Source: Euryodendron excelsum (Eukaryota > Streptophyta > Magnoliopsida > Ericales > Pentaphylacaceae). Taken from it: a stretch of 64,000 nt of DNA. Under the pieces are notes generated by a model that did no database searches, was not told where the DNA came from, and saw only the letters and a list, made by a program, of their open reading frames with translations. The stretch is from NCBI GenBank assembly GCA_033060915.1, contig CM065383.1:11103501-11167500 (forward strand), read 5' to 3'. A program made the translations under genes and the position numbers. Positions 12,126-23,475 of the stretch are shown one piece after another; positions within the stretch are counted from its first letter, which is position 1, and the number at the start of each line of letters is the position of its first letter.

Positions 12126-12296
12126 CTAAAATGCCTAGGGGCAAGATGGTTTCAGCTTCAATTGGGCATTTTGGGCTTGGGAAGCAGTTATTTGGAGTTG
12201 GAAGGAGCCGTCTTGGGCTCATATGTGTTGTGAGGTTTGAAAATGGGATTCGGTCGGGTCGGAGATTGCCGAGCATGCAAAAATGGGATGCTTACA

Positions 12297-12313
12297 ACTG
12301 CCCCTCTTTTTTT
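12297..12313 (-). other. Polypurine tract of the giant element
   Basis: On the minus strand the sequence abutting the left LTR reads AAAAAAAGAGGGG then CAGT then the LTR start TGTAAGC. A purine run immediately upstream of a 3' LTR is the plus-strand primer for reverse transcription. It fixes the element's minus orientation together with the primer site at the other end. Confidence 0.7.
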
Positions 12314-12759
12314 GTCTTTGCTTGTCAATGGCAGGAAAATAATAAGGAAGGATCCCATGTTGACAACGAGGCATTCGGAGGGACCGTAGTAATTGGAATT
12401 TGGAATTTTAAGTTTTGAAAACTGGATTGTTTGAATTTTGAAATTTTGAAAACTTGATTTTGAAATGATTTTGAAATTAATTTTTCCTGAACTGACATTT
12501 CGACCAATGGAATGACACACCTTTGGGGAGATTTTGGGGTTTTTGAATTTTGGAAAGGATTTTTTTAAACGATTTTTAAATTGAAGTCAATTATTTGAAA
12601 TGGCCTTTTGTAATGGATGGATTTGGATTTGAATTAGAAGGGTTTGGAAAACTTTTAAAACTTGGAACGAAACTTTTGAGGAACAAGGTTTGAAAACCTA
12701 GAATTTGATTTGAGAATTAAACTTTTTGTGGAGAAGGTTTTGAAAAGCTAAAAACTTTT

Positions 12760-14890
12760 TTGAAAGGACGTTTTTTTAAGCGAAAGCTTGAAAACCCGAG
12801 ATTTTTGAAAAACAAAGCTTTTGAAGGAAAAAGCTCAAGAAACCCAAGAAGATGTTTTGAAAATAGAGCTTTTGAAGGGGAAATCTCGAAAAACCTAAAA
12901 ATTTTGGAAAGCTAGGCTTTTTGAGGCGAAATCTTGAAAACCAAAAATCCTTTTGGAAAAATGGAGTTTTTGAAGGAAAAAGCTTGGAAAACCCAAAAAT
13001 TTTGGAAAACTAGGCTTTTTGAGGCGAAAGCTTGAAAACCCAAAAATTTTGAAAACTAGGCTTTTTGAGGCGAAAGCTTGAAAACCTAAAATTTTTTTGG
13101 GAAACAGAGGTTTTAAAGGAAAAAGCTCGAGAAACCTAAAAAATATTTTGAAAACAGAGTTTTTGAAGGAGAAAGCTCGGGAAACTTAAAAATTTTGGAA
13201 AGCTAGGCTTTTTAAGGTAAAAGCTTAAAAACTCAAAAATCTTTTGAAAAATGGAGTTTTTGAAGGAAAAAGCTCAAGAATATCTAAGAAATATTTTGAA
13301 AACGGAGCTTTTGAATGAGAAAGCTTGGGAAACCCAAAAAATTTGGAAAGCTAGGCTTTTTGAGGTGAAAGCTTGAAAACCGGAACTTTTGAAAATTAGA
13401 CTTTTTGAGGCGAAAGCTTGAAAACTAAAAATTCTTTTGGAAAATAGAGCTTTTGAAGAAAAAAAGCTTGAGAAACCCGAGAAATATTTTGAAAACGGAG
13501 CTTCTGAAAGAGAAAGCTCGGGAAACCCAAAAATTTTGGAAAGCTAGGCTTTTTGAGGTGAAAGCTTGAAAACCCGAAAATCTTTTGAAAATGGAGTTTT
13601 TGAAGGAAAAAACTCAAGAATACTCGAGAAATATGGAGTTTTTGAAGGAGAAACCCGAGAATTTTGGAAAGCTAGGCTTTTTAAGGTAAAAGCCTGAAAA
13701 TCCAGAATTTCGAAAGTTAGGCTTTTTAAGGCGAAAGCTTGAAAACCAGAGATTTTTTGAGAAAACAGAACTTTTGAAGGAAAAAGCTCGAGAATACTTG
13801 AGAATTATTTTGAAAACGAAGTTTTCAAAGGAGAAATCCGAGAATTTTGGAAAGCTACACTTTTTGAGGTGAAAGCCTGAAAACCCAAAATTTTAAAAGT
13901 TAGGCTTTTTTTGGCAAAATCTTGAAAACCCGAGATTTTGAAGGAAAAAACTCAAGAAACCCTAGAAGATGTTTTGAAAACGAAGCTTTTGATGGTGAAA
14001 GCTCGAGAAACCTAAAAATTTTGAAAAGCTAGACTTTTTGAGGCGAAAGCTTGAAAACTAGAAATCCTTTTGAAAAAATGGAGCTTTTGAAGGAAAAAGC
14101 TTGAGAAACCCGAGAAATATTTTGAAAACGGAGCTTTGGAATGAGAAAGCTTAGGAAATCCAAAAATTTTGGAAAGTTAGGCTTTTTGAGGTGAAAGCTT
14201 GAAAACCCGAACTTTTGAAAATTAGACTTTTTGAGGCGAAAGCTTGAAAACCTGAAATTCTTTTGGAAAACAGAGCTTTTGAAAGAAAAAACTTAAGAAA
14301 CTCGAGAAATATTTTCAAAACGAAGCTTTTGAAGGAGAAAGCTTGGGAAATCCAAAAATTTTGGAAAGCTAGGCTTTTTGAGGCAAAAGCTTGAAAACCC
14401 GAATTTTTGAAAATTAGACCTTTTAAGGCGAAAGCTTGAAACCCGAAATTTTTTTGAAAAACAGAGTTTTTGAAGGAAAAAGCTTGAGAAATCCGAGAAA
14501 TATTTTGAAAATAGAGCTTTTGAAGGAGAAAGCTTGAGAAACCCAAAAATTTTCGAAAGCTAGGCTTTTTGAGGTGAAAACTTGAAAACCCAGAAATATT
14601 TTGAAAAATGGAGCTTTTGAAGGAAAAACCTCGAGAATACCCGAGAAATATGGAGTTTTTGAAGGAGAAACCCGAGAATTTTAGAAAGCTAGGCTTTTTT
14701 AGGTGAAAGCCTGAAAACCCGGAATTTCGAAAGTTAGGTTTTTTGAGGCAAAAGCTTGAAAACTCAAAAATCTTTTGAAAAATGGAGCTTTTGAAGAAAA
14801 AAAGATCGAGAAACCCGAGAAAATATTTTTGAGATTAAAATTTTTGAAGGAAAAAGTTTTTGAAAAACTTGAGAAATGACTTGAAGTCAA
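12760..14890. repeat. ~195-bp higher-order satellite inside the giant element
   Basis: The phrase 'aaagctaggctttttgaggc', then 'gaaagcttgaaaaccc', then 'gagcttttgaaggaaaaagc', then 'gagaaatattttgaaaac' repeats about ten times. Regular copies are spaced 192-198 bp (for example 13352 to 13550, 14178 to 14371 to 14563). Each repeat is itself made of two or three related ~45-50 bp sub-repeats. On the minus strand it stays partly open (14151-14546, 131 codons; 13396-13617; 14699-14890), giving peptides with recurring 'GFQAF-SK' and 'FSFK' phrases. I read this as repeat structure, not a gene. Confidence 0.85.
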
Positions 14891-16188
14891 ACTTTTTAAT
14901 AGAAAAAGTTAGAAAACCTAGAGGGTACTTTTGAAATCAAACTTTTTGATGGAAAAAGTTAGAAAATCTAGAAAGGTGAAAACCATTTGAAGAGGATTCA
15001 TTTGAACTTGAAATTCAGAAACTACTATTTTTTATTTTTATTTTTATGAGGGATAGAAAACTTGTTTTGACTTGGAACTTGAGAACTCTTGAAGACAAAA
15101 TGTATAGAAAATTCATTTTGACCTGATACTTTGATTTTTTGAAAGCAAAACGTACAGGAAATTCATTTTGACTTGAAACCTAAATTTTAAAATGTTTAGG
15201 AAATTTATCTTGTCTTTAAGCTTGAACCTTTGAAAGTTTATAAACTTGATGGTGTTTTTGGGAGATAGCGAGACTTTTTCTTTTTTAAATTGAGTTGAAA
15301 TTTGAAACTTTTAGTGGAAAAACCTTTGAAATTCTTTTTTTTTTGGATATGAAAATTGATTTTGACTTTTAAAAGTAAGCAAGAGCTTCGATCTTTTGAT
15401 TTTGAAACTTTTTGTAGAAATAGTTTTGTAAACTTTTGAAACTGACTTTGAAATTTGAAAGTTTTTGTAGACGAAGCCCTGAAGGTTTTTGGAGTTTTGA
15501 AAACTAAATTTTGGATTTGAAAGAAAGCAAGGGCTTTTGTTTTTAAGGTTGATTTTGAGATAATTCGGTTAGAATTATACCTGGGTTTTACCGTAAAGCT
15601 TTAGAGATGGTTGAGCCTGTGAAATCATCAGAGATTGCTCCGTGCTTGTAATTCTTCTTTCTTGGAGCTTGAAGGGGAGACATTTGTGGTCTCTTGGATT
15701 GAGATTTCCTGAGATTGGAATACTTGGTGTTTGCTTGATTGTCAAGTTCTGCTTTTGCTAGGCATAATAGGATTCTTGCTGACATATTTTCTGAGGGGTT
15801 GTGCTTCTCTAAAGTCGATCATCTTAAGCTTGTTTTTAGAGGGGGTGAGTTTTCTTTTAAAAAGTTTGAGGGATCTAGAGGGTCAAACATCTTTGGTGGG
15901 GTTTTTTTGAATGAATCAACTGGTTTGAAATTGAATGGGAGGTGTAGGGTAGGTCATTGCCCTAACTTTAATGATTTGAGAATGGTCGAATCAGGCTTTC
16001 TAAAGCTGATTGGGGAGGTTGAGAGTGGGATGTTGCCCCAGTCTTCATTGTTTGAAAAATGTCGGATTAAGCTGTTTAAAGTTTTCATAGGAAGTTAGAA
16101 CGATGTATATTATACCCACGGATGGATACACAGATTAGACAGGAATATAAATAAATGAATGTACGGGTTTACATAGGGATCAAAATAA

Positions 16189-16508
16189 ATGCATGTCATA
16201 CTTTTTGATGAATGCACAAACTTATGCATGAATGGAATTGAATGCATGTCATACTTTTTGGTAAATGCACAGGATTATGCAAGAATGGAGTTGAATGCAT
16301 ACCATACTTTTTGATAAATGCAAGAGTTTATACATGGATGAAATTGAATGCATGTCATACTTTTTGATGAATGCACAAGTTATATACATAGATGAAGTTA
16401 AATGTATGTCATACTTTTTGTTGAATGCACAAGTTTATATATGGATGAAATTGAATGCATGTCATACTTTTTGATGAATGCACAAGTTATATACATAGAT
16501 GAAGATGA
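16189..16508. repeat. 53-bp tandem repeat, six copies
   Basis: Units start atgcatgtcatactttttg and continue 'atgaatgcacaag-tta-atacatggatgaaattga'. Copies begin at 16189 and 16242, then every 53 bases to about 16454. Confidence 0.9.
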
Positions 16509-17389
16509 ATGCACAGGTTCATCCAAGGATGATAATAAATGTATGCCCCAGGGATGCCCTAGGGTTTGTGTTTAGGTATAGGAGCTATGTCTTAGAATTA
16601 GGCAATCTTTTGAACTTTTGTTCTTCTCTCGAGATTCCTCTTTCTAATTCTGCACTTTTCTTGTCAAGATGTAATAGCATTTGCACCATTCTCAGAGATT
16701 CGATCCATTGACCCATTTTTTCCCTCTCTCTTTTGTTGAAAAGAAAAACTTCTCTGAGTGAACCTCTTGAGTGATAGCCGATATCGCCCTTTGGCAAAGC
16801 AACTTGTAGCTTCCTTCCTCAATTAGAGAAGACTTTACTTGGGACCGTAATGTAGGCCAAGTTTAAGGATTATAAGAAATGAAGAGATACATAGGCCCAA
16901 ATCTTTAAATTCAACGGGGGTTGTATGAACCAGAACCACCTCTTGTAAGAAATAAATTTTATCCCTGTATGTACCATTCTTTTTAGATGTTGTTGTTTCT
17001 TTGTTCAAACTTATTTAGACTAAGCAATTTTTCTTGATATGAAAGAACTTTAATTTGGAGCGTAATGTGGGCTAGGTGATAGGGTATTTGAAAGAGAGGA
17101 TAAAGGCTCAAAACCTATTATACTTACTAGGCTCCTGAAGACCCATGATCACCTTTGGCAAGTGGTGCTTACCCTTATTGTTCCCTTGGACTTTTCTGTT
17201 TGTTGAAAAGCTTGCTTTTGTGTTGTCCTTGCGTTGTCTCATGAATGACACTATTTTTTCTTAGAAATCATTATTCATTAATTGTGTTTGGAAAATTTGC
17301 CCCTATCTTCTCTTAATGGTTTTCTCCATTTTTTTTTTTGGGATTCTTCTCTATATTGAAAAACTTGCTTTTATGCTTGCTCCTATAGA

Positions 17390-17560
17390 TGTTGTCAACA
17401 CTGCATCTTTTTAGAGATCATCATTCATTTATTGCGCGCTCTCTTAGAGATCACTATTCATTCATTACGCGCTTTCTTAGAGATCACCATTCGTTCAGTG
17501 CTAGTTCTCTTGGAGATTATTGTTCGTTGTATGCGTTCTTGGAAATTGTCACGCATTGAT
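17390..17560. repeat. ~43-bp tandem repeat, four to five copies
   Basis: Degenerate copies of 'cttagagatcaccattcatt' plus 'cattacgcgctt'. No coding frame. Confidence 0.7.
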
Positions 17561-18539
17561 GGTTTTGCCTCGACCCAATGTGGGCGATGATCATTGGGTC
17601 AGTTTTTTGAAAGAAATATGACCGGCTCAAGTGGGCTTTGCAAGGTTTATATTTTTAACTATATGGTAGAGGAACTAAGGGCCTCTCATTATTTCAAGTA
17701 AAATTTCTTAGTCTATAAAGCTTATTTTCCAAAAATTTAGCAACACTTAAAAAATGGCAAATATTAGTTTGCGAGTTCACTTCTTGCATGCGCTTGCCCT
17801 AGTGTGGGGGGTGGCTCATGGTTTGGGCTTTTGAATGGAAATCACTTGCGGCTTTAGTGGGCTGACCAACGGATTGCTTTCTATTTGGGAGAATGAAATG
17901 ATGACTCCCCTTCATTTTGAGGGTTTAGCTACTTACTGCTTTGCTAGGACATCCTTCGATGGTTACTCAGATTTCAACGAGCTACATAGCTGAGCGTCAC
18001 CTCCCATCCCCTTTGTATTTTCCCTCTCTCTGTACTTTCTATTTCTCTCTCCCCTCTTTTTGGAGTTAGAGATTATTTCTGCTGAAAGTGGTGCTTGTGC
18101 TATCCTATTCTCCAAGTCAGGGTAAAATATTTTGAAGAAAAAATTCCTGAAGAAGAAGACATCATTCATTAAGTGCCATGAGACAATGCTATAAACATGA
18201 AATTTTTGGATCATTTTCATTTAGATGATGTTATTTTCATGCTCAAATTCGAGTTGAAAATTAAAAGATGGGTTTGAAAGAGATCCCTCTTTTCTAGAAT
18301 AAACTCCTCAGACTAGTTTTGGAATCGCGCTGGCATCTTTCACACTCCATTTTCCATGTGTGTCATATGATTGCACAAGGATGGCTATAGGAGTTTGAGG
18401 TTTGGTGAAGTGGCAACATGGTGTCGGGGTCATGGTTTTGCATAAATTATGAATTGGGCAGGGTGCTGGAGGGGTCGGTTTGACTGTGCTCTTGGACCTG
18501 GGAAAAGAAAGCAAAATGCAGTTAGCATGTGGAGTTGAA

Positions 18540-19690
18540 GATTTTATGCAATGCATGTCCTATGGAGGTCCCTTCTTTGAGGGAATCTAGTATGATGTTG
18601 AATCCTTTTTGCTAGTGTGGTTTTGCCCTTGTGTGCAATACAATACTTCTTTGGCGTGGGCCAGTTGATACTTATTTGTTTAGGGAATGTTGCCTCCATG
18701 GACTGAGAGAGATTTGGGTCTCTCTTGCGAAATGGTCCTATGCATACCATGAATACTTAGGGTTGGAGAAACCCTTAGCGGTTTAGGTAGGTTTGATTAG
18801 CATGAGATTAGATCATCCCTTTCTCTTTACGGTTAATTGAATGTATGAGAATGCAATAACTTGAGTTTCTTAGAACTCTTGTCCCGTGATGGATATTAAT
18901 GCATGAGCCTAATTGTAAATACATGAGCAACATAATGGTAATGAATATGTAGTTTAGTAGACCCCCTTTTCATTTTTGGTTCATCTTCTAGCTCTCTTAG
19001 TCTTTGTAGGCTAGGGAGAAGACAATGAGAATGTAAAAAAAAAAACAAAAAAGAGAAGTTAGTGCCTTTGGATTGAAAATTTTTATGCAATGCGTGCCCT
19101 AGGGGTGCCCTTAATTTGAGAAGGGACTAAGCATGATGTATTGGCTCACTTTTGGAGATAGGGGGTTATCCATTTATGTAACACTGTACCTGTGTAAGCC
19201 TGTTCATTCATTCATTCACACATTTATACATTCGTTCGATGAAAATAGGAAGGATAGTTTTGTTGCATTTGATTCTTTTTTTTTTTTTTTTTTGTACATG
19301 GAATTGGAAGTACATTTGAAGGGGAAAGGGAACAACTTCTTTAGGACTTTCGCCTATTCTAGTTTTACAGTTGAAATCCAAAACTACTCTTGAGCCTTCG
19401 GATTCGTCTTCTCGGATGCAGGTTGGCGAGGGACCTTGATTTTGAATTGCCCCTTTGTCTTCTTGGTAGCCTAACCTCTATGAGCGAAGAGGAATTGGGG
19501 CCCTTCTTTACTAGATGACTTTAATGCATATCATGAATCCTTGGGGTCTCTTGGTACCCTTAGGAATTTTGGTTGGCTTGATTGAGTGAGAAGGGCTTGG
19601 GGGCCCTTCTCTGAGGGTTACCATATGCATGGAGATGCAATGGTTTGAGTTACTTTGAGAACTCCAGCCTTGTAATGAATACGGGTGCAT
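18540..19690. repeat. Diverged direct duplication within the giant element
   Basis: The block starting 'ttatgcaatgc-tg-cct' (about 18544) recurs at about 19083. The later block 'atgcat-tcatgaat-cttgg' (about 18740) recurs at about 19523 with 'gagaatgcaataacttgagtt'-like sequence after it. The order is preserved, so this is an old large tandem duplication. Confidence 0.6.
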
Positions 19691-20588
19691 GAGCAGTTGT
19701 GATATGAAAAACATTATGACAAGAATTGAGCAACATAACGGCATGAATTGAATAGAATATAAGCGAAAGTAAAGTGGTCGCCCTTTCCTCATTGTTTTTG
19801 AAATTGACGCGTGTGTCCTAAATTCGGTAGAGGTTCGACTATGCACGGGGTGTTACATTAGCATGAGGTTAGGGGTTTATTAATGCTTCCTAAAAAGCTC
19901 GGTTCCCGAACCTTCTGTTGGTCCAAAAGGCAACCCAAGAGGGGGGTGAATTGGGTTTTTCCAAGATTAATAATAATTAAGATCAATTAAAATTAATCTA
20001 AGCAATGTAACAATGATCGATCTATATGCAATCCAATATAATTGGAGAAAGAAAAGAAAAACAGAGTATAAGAAAAAACATACAGATTTACCGAGGTTCA
20101 ACCACAACCCGTGGTCTACGTCCTCACCCCAAGACCTCCTTGAAGTCTTCTTCCACTATGTAATCACCTATTATAAATGGGCTGCTAATTGACAAAGTGC
20201 TCAGCTCACTATACATAAGAACTCCTCACCGAGCTCTTCAATCTCCAAGTGGTTTTGTCCAAGCTCCACTCAAACTTCCAAGAGTTTTGCTTTTACAAGA
20301 GAACTCTTAAACTCTCAATTACAAGTGTATAAAAGTATACAAGTAACTAACACACTCTCTAGCAAGAGTAGATTTTACAATCTGAGCTCACAGATGAAGA
20401 CAGGAAGAATATACAAGATTTTCAATGAATTAGTCAGTTTGATCTCGTTTTTGTTTTCAATCACTTATATAAATGCAGCTGGAAGCTTATATATAAATCT
20501 CTGTATTGATTCCATCTATTAGAGGTTGTTGGGCATCATTAATGCACATTCAGTCCGTTATAAAGTTAAGAAAAATAGCCGTTATATC

Positions 20589-20603
20589 TAGACCTGTCAA
20601 TGG
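20589..20603. repeat. hAT left terminal inverted repeat
   Basis: TAGACCTGTCAATGG, directly inside the gttatatc duplication. Confidence 0.92.
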
Positions 20604-20765
20604 GCCGAATCTGGACCAGATCCAGAAAATCCAAATCCAGATCCAAATCCAGTAAATTATAGATCCGATCTAGATCCGAATTTAATGGTTTGAAAACTTC
20701 AGATTCAGATCCGGCCCATTAACAATCGGATCTGACCCGATTACCCGACCAGATCCGTTTTTTTT
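20604..20765. promoter_or_regulatory. hAT left subterminal GATCCG/GATCCA motif cluster
   Basis: About ten copies of ATCCAGA, ATCCAAATCC, GATCCGATC or GGATCTGA in 160 bp, on both strands. Dense short subterminal repeats are the usual binding sites for hAT transposases. The assignment of function is inference. Confidence 0.65.
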
Positions 20766-21070
20766 TTTATTTTTCTTTATGGCTTTGGTTTGATATTATT
20801 TCTATTCTAGCATAATTTTTTTTTTTACGTAGCAAGATGTAGAAAATGCATGAAATTAAAGGAAACAAGTTGAATTAAAGGATCCAAATATGATTGAAAA
20901 GTTAGCATTTATATAGTAGATACTAGAAATGCCACAGTAGCATCATTTTACTAATATATTACAGCCAGGGTAACCTTTGCAAATTGCAATCAGTTATGGA
21001 TAAGGTAAAGAAACATCAAACAACTTGTTTCAGGAAAACAAGATTGGTCCAAGATAGCTAAAGTCCTTAC

Positions 21071-21154
21071 CTTTCTTAGAAGCCCAAAAAGTGTATCCAG
21101 TTAAGGAAGCTACCACAGCTGATGTCAAAATTAAGGCTTCAAGCACAATTTTTC
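21071..21154 (-). pseudogene. Captured exon of a LIFEGUARD / BI-1-like membrane protein gene
   Basis: On the minus strand an 84-base open segment is bounded by an acceptor (gtttacag at its 5' side) and a donor (gtaaggac at its 3' side). It translates to KIVLEALILTS, AVVASLTG, then YTFWASKK, which I recognise as a transmembrane stretch of plant Bax-inhibitor-1-like LIFEGUARD (TMBIM) proteins, normally followed by G-[KH]-DF-FLGP. The splice phase fits (GA at the start, a lone G at the end). No neighbouring LIFEGUARD exon is visible inside the transposon, so this is a fragment with flanking intron, captured as genomic DNA. A family-wide comparison would confirm the identity. Confidence 0.75.
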
Positions 21155-22149
21155 CTGTAAACACCCAATGCAAAAAGATATCAAATAGTATATTGTGAAT
21201 CATCAAGCAATCAACATTTCACCATCAAAATTTCTTGGTAACATAGAACAATTAGGGTAACATGGACCATTATGTTGAAACAAGACTATTTTGTTAAAAC
21301 ATGTTCTTACCTCATGTGGTGAAGCCATTGGCTCTTCATTCTGGTGGTGAGAACTAGAGACGTCGGGAACACGTTGCAATAAAAAATATATGCATATTAG
21401 TATGATCCTGTTGCTTTATTCAAATATGCACAGTAACTCAAAAGATCTAAAAAGTGCATGATTTACATTAGCATAACAAACAACTAAAATACTATTGGTA
21501 TAGGAAGCAATGCAGATACTGTCACGGTTCTAGTAATCACAACCCTCTTACAGCTTTCAACATTTTTCTTTTTGTGGCTGCCGACCTTGACTCAGCCCCG
21601 TTTGATGATTACACTCACCAAAATGAAAGAGCTCCACAAGGGGAAATTATTTCAAAAATTTCAGGACCCACCATCTCGCTCTATGCAGAAAAAATGCTGC
21701 CGAAAGGATTCAGAACCAAATCCTACATAGTAACATTAAATTATTTTTGAAAATGAATTTTCCTCTGATATATGTCAAAAAAAAAGGCCTAGTTAAAGAT
21801 GCTGAACCTTCAAGGGTATCCAAGGGATTATTGGTTAGTTTGTTTTGTGATAATTTCTTTTTTTGTTTTTTGTTTTTCTCACCCAAATACAAAGAAAAGG
21901 AAAGAGCAACAAAAAGACACAACAGAGAGAGAGATAGAGAGAGACAGAGAGAGAAGAAGAAGTCAATCCTTATGTAATTCACATTATTGAAGGGCATAAG
22001 TTTCCTATCCAGTATGAGCAGGCATTGACAGTGCATCTGGACATGAAAATACCATTTGTAATTAACACCAATGATCCACTAACTTATACTTAGATACATC
22101 TCTGGATGTAAAATTACATCCTACTAAGATAGTGACACAAATAAACACA
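21155..22149. other. hAT interior, no recognised gene
   Basis: Includes a purine-rich GAGA/AAGAAG stretch at 21890-21965, an exon-like minus-strand piece ending in a gtaag donor near 21311-21365, and an unidentified open stretch near 21580-21700 (plus strand, ADLDSAPFDDY). I cannot assign these. Confidence 0.4.
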
Positions 22150-22156
22150 CTTGAGA

Positions 22157-22505
22157 AAGGAGCTAAGACAGTTGCAAAATGAGGCAGAGAATGAGGAAAG
22201 GCACCACAAGAAAGAAGAGAACCCGAATTGAGGAAACAGCTAAGGAGGCAACACGAAGAAGCACAGAAAGATCAACAATGCAGAGAGAAGGAAGAAATTG
22301 GACTGAAAAAGCAACTTTCCTTGCAAAAGCAAGCATCACTCATGGAGCGTTTTTCTTAGAAGAGGCAAGAATAATTTTACTTGCCAGACAGACCAGTCTT
22401 CAAGCAAAGCAACAATTTCTGATTCATCCCCCAAGAAGAGTAAAAAGGTGTCCAGATTCAGTTACTCTGTCGATGGGCCAAGCAACTTGTTGGTACAAAC
22501 ACACA
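22157..22505 (+). pseudogene. Captured, frameshifted fragment of FAS1 (CAF-1 large subunit)
   Basis: FAS1 is the large subunit of chromatin assembly factor 1, which deposits H3-H4 on newly replicated DNA. Three frames together read like its charged KER region and the conserved segment after it: RKELRQLQNEAENEERHHKK, then LRRQHEEAQKDQ and LKKQLSLQKQASLMERF, then KNNFTCQTDQSSSKATISDS with SPKKSKKVS, then DSVTLSM. The last parts match my memory of plant FAS1 (LKKQ-S-QKQAS-MERFLKRSK). Frame is lost by about two extra bases near 22226, an extra T near 22352 and an extra A near 22453. The fragment is therefore not translatable as FAS1, though it could be transcribed. It lies opposite in strand to the transposase. 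Confidence 0.8.
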
Positions 22506-23389
22506 CACTCAATGTCATAGCCAGGCTTGGTTTACCAGCAATTTCAACAGTTTATATTTCTTGCTACTACATCTCTAAAGTATTCATTCTAGGGTCAACG
22601 GATTGGATTTCGTATTGGCACCGGTATAAAGACAGAAGAAGAAATATAGACAATAAGATTGTTTTGTGAGACAGCTCACTCTCACAACCTCCTCCTTACT
22701 ACAAGTTCGTGAAAAGAACTATAACACACATATGCTAATCAAATGCTGTCAAAAAATAACAAACATGGAAAGATCCTTTGAGGCAGCACATTGTGAGTGA
22801 TAGTGGCATAAGACATTGTGGCTGCTATGCTAATCTTGCTTTTCTATAAGGGGTGGAAAATTTTGGCTCATGACCCTCATGCTCTTACATAATCAGAAGC
22901 GAGGGTGAGAGAGGAAAGACAAAAATACTCAAGTTTGGCCATAATCAAGCCACCTAATATTCAACCACATACTCAGATCCAAAGGTCTTGGGTCTGTTGA
23001 GTATGTGGAGCCCCTTGTGCTGCCACAATGGCTTCAAGAAACTTGTTGGTTATGACTTAGGCCTTGTCGGGGAAAGTCTCATACACAAACTTTGCTTACT
23101 TTTGCTGGTGTAAATTTGGAGTGAGTGGGATTATATGCAAGTCAGATGTTTCTATTTGAGTGTCACTTGCTAGCCGATCACTAGCACTGCACATGCATGC
23201 ACAGGAAGAACGATGGAAATGCAAACACCAACAGTGAGATTAAGGCACAGTGTAAAAAGTCCAAGGATAATCAAGTTCAGTGGATGACTCTGTTGATACA
23301 CACATACAAGGGCCACAACACTGCATGTTAATAAGACATAACTTGCATGTTAGTGTTCAAAACCCGACAATTGTGGACTTCATTTTTAC
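22506..23389. other. hAT interior, one unidentified open stretch
   Basis: No gene is recognised. On the minus strand around 22960-23090 a stretch reads KFVYETFPDKA, a stop, then VITNKFLEAIVAAQGAPHT. It looks protein-like with one nonsense codon, but I cannot place it. It may be a further captured exon. Confidence 0.3.
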
Positions 23390-23475
23390 CTCAGCTATGT
23401 CCTTGTTAAAATGCCTCTCAATCTTGGACATGATCATATCATCTTTACCATTACACAGCAAATTGAACAAAGCTC
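23390..23475 (-). pseudogene. Captured exon, probably of a DEAD-box RNA helicase (DBP5/RH38-like)
   Basis: On the minus strand, 86 open bases lie between an acceptor (cttgcag) and a donor (gtaaaaatg). The translation includes ALFNLLCNGKDDMIMSKIER, then HFNKDIAE. This resembles the segment after the HRIGR-GR-GRKG motif VI of DBP5/DDX19-type helicases (AVFNLL...IM-KIE-HF...EV). The phase is consistent (GA at the start completing a Gly codon). The resemblance is from memory and the segment is short, so the helicase identity is moderate. That it is an exon with intact splice sites is clearer. Confidence 0.5.

Larger units (their letters stand above)
7335..12296 (-). repeat. Left (3') LTR of the giant element
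   Basis: Runs from tgtcgcccgctgg to gatgcttaca on the plus strand, so TG...CA on both strands. It is collinear with the right LTR throughout: 'ctagaaagacgagtg', 'cgccacctaactagacta', the AACCTAGGGTT minisatellite, 'gaggcctgtatttataggca', and the hairpin repeats near 11.0-11.4 and 11.8-12.1 kb. About 143 bp present in the right LTR (50341-50485) is missing near 11580. No real gene is seen. Short minus-strand Lys/Phe/Ser frames come from TTTTGAAA-rich sequence. Confidence 0.85.
12314..19910 (-). other. Internal region of the giant element (left part), non-coding
   Basis: 7.6 kb of element-specific DNA between the polypurine tract and the nested copia LTR. It is dominated by several independent tandem repeats (annotated separately), with GAAAA/TTTTC-rich spacers at 12.3-12.8 and 14.9-15.5 kb. 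Translating the long frames gives only repeat-derived Phe/Lys/Ser-rich peptides or unfamiliar short ones (for example 15739-16098 plus). I found no retroviral-type protease, polymerase or integrase motif. Confidence 0.65.

Noticed and set aside
7335..12296. Plus-strand orientation for the giant element
   Set aside because: TG...CA ends fit either strand. The sequence after 12296 does not look like a primer site on the plus strand, while on the minus strand it is a polypurine tract and the other end has a tRNA-Arg-type primer site.
12029..12418. A 129-codon plus-strand frame
   Set aside because: It crosses the LTR end and the hairpin array. The homologous region of the other LTRs does not keep it open.
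14151..14546. A 131-codon minus-strand frame as a gene
   Set aside because: It is periodic with the 195-bp satellite and has no non-repeat part.
16189..16508. Regular short repeats as a CRISPR array
   Set aside because: The 53-bp units are contiguous with no unique spacers, and the context is a plant retroelement.
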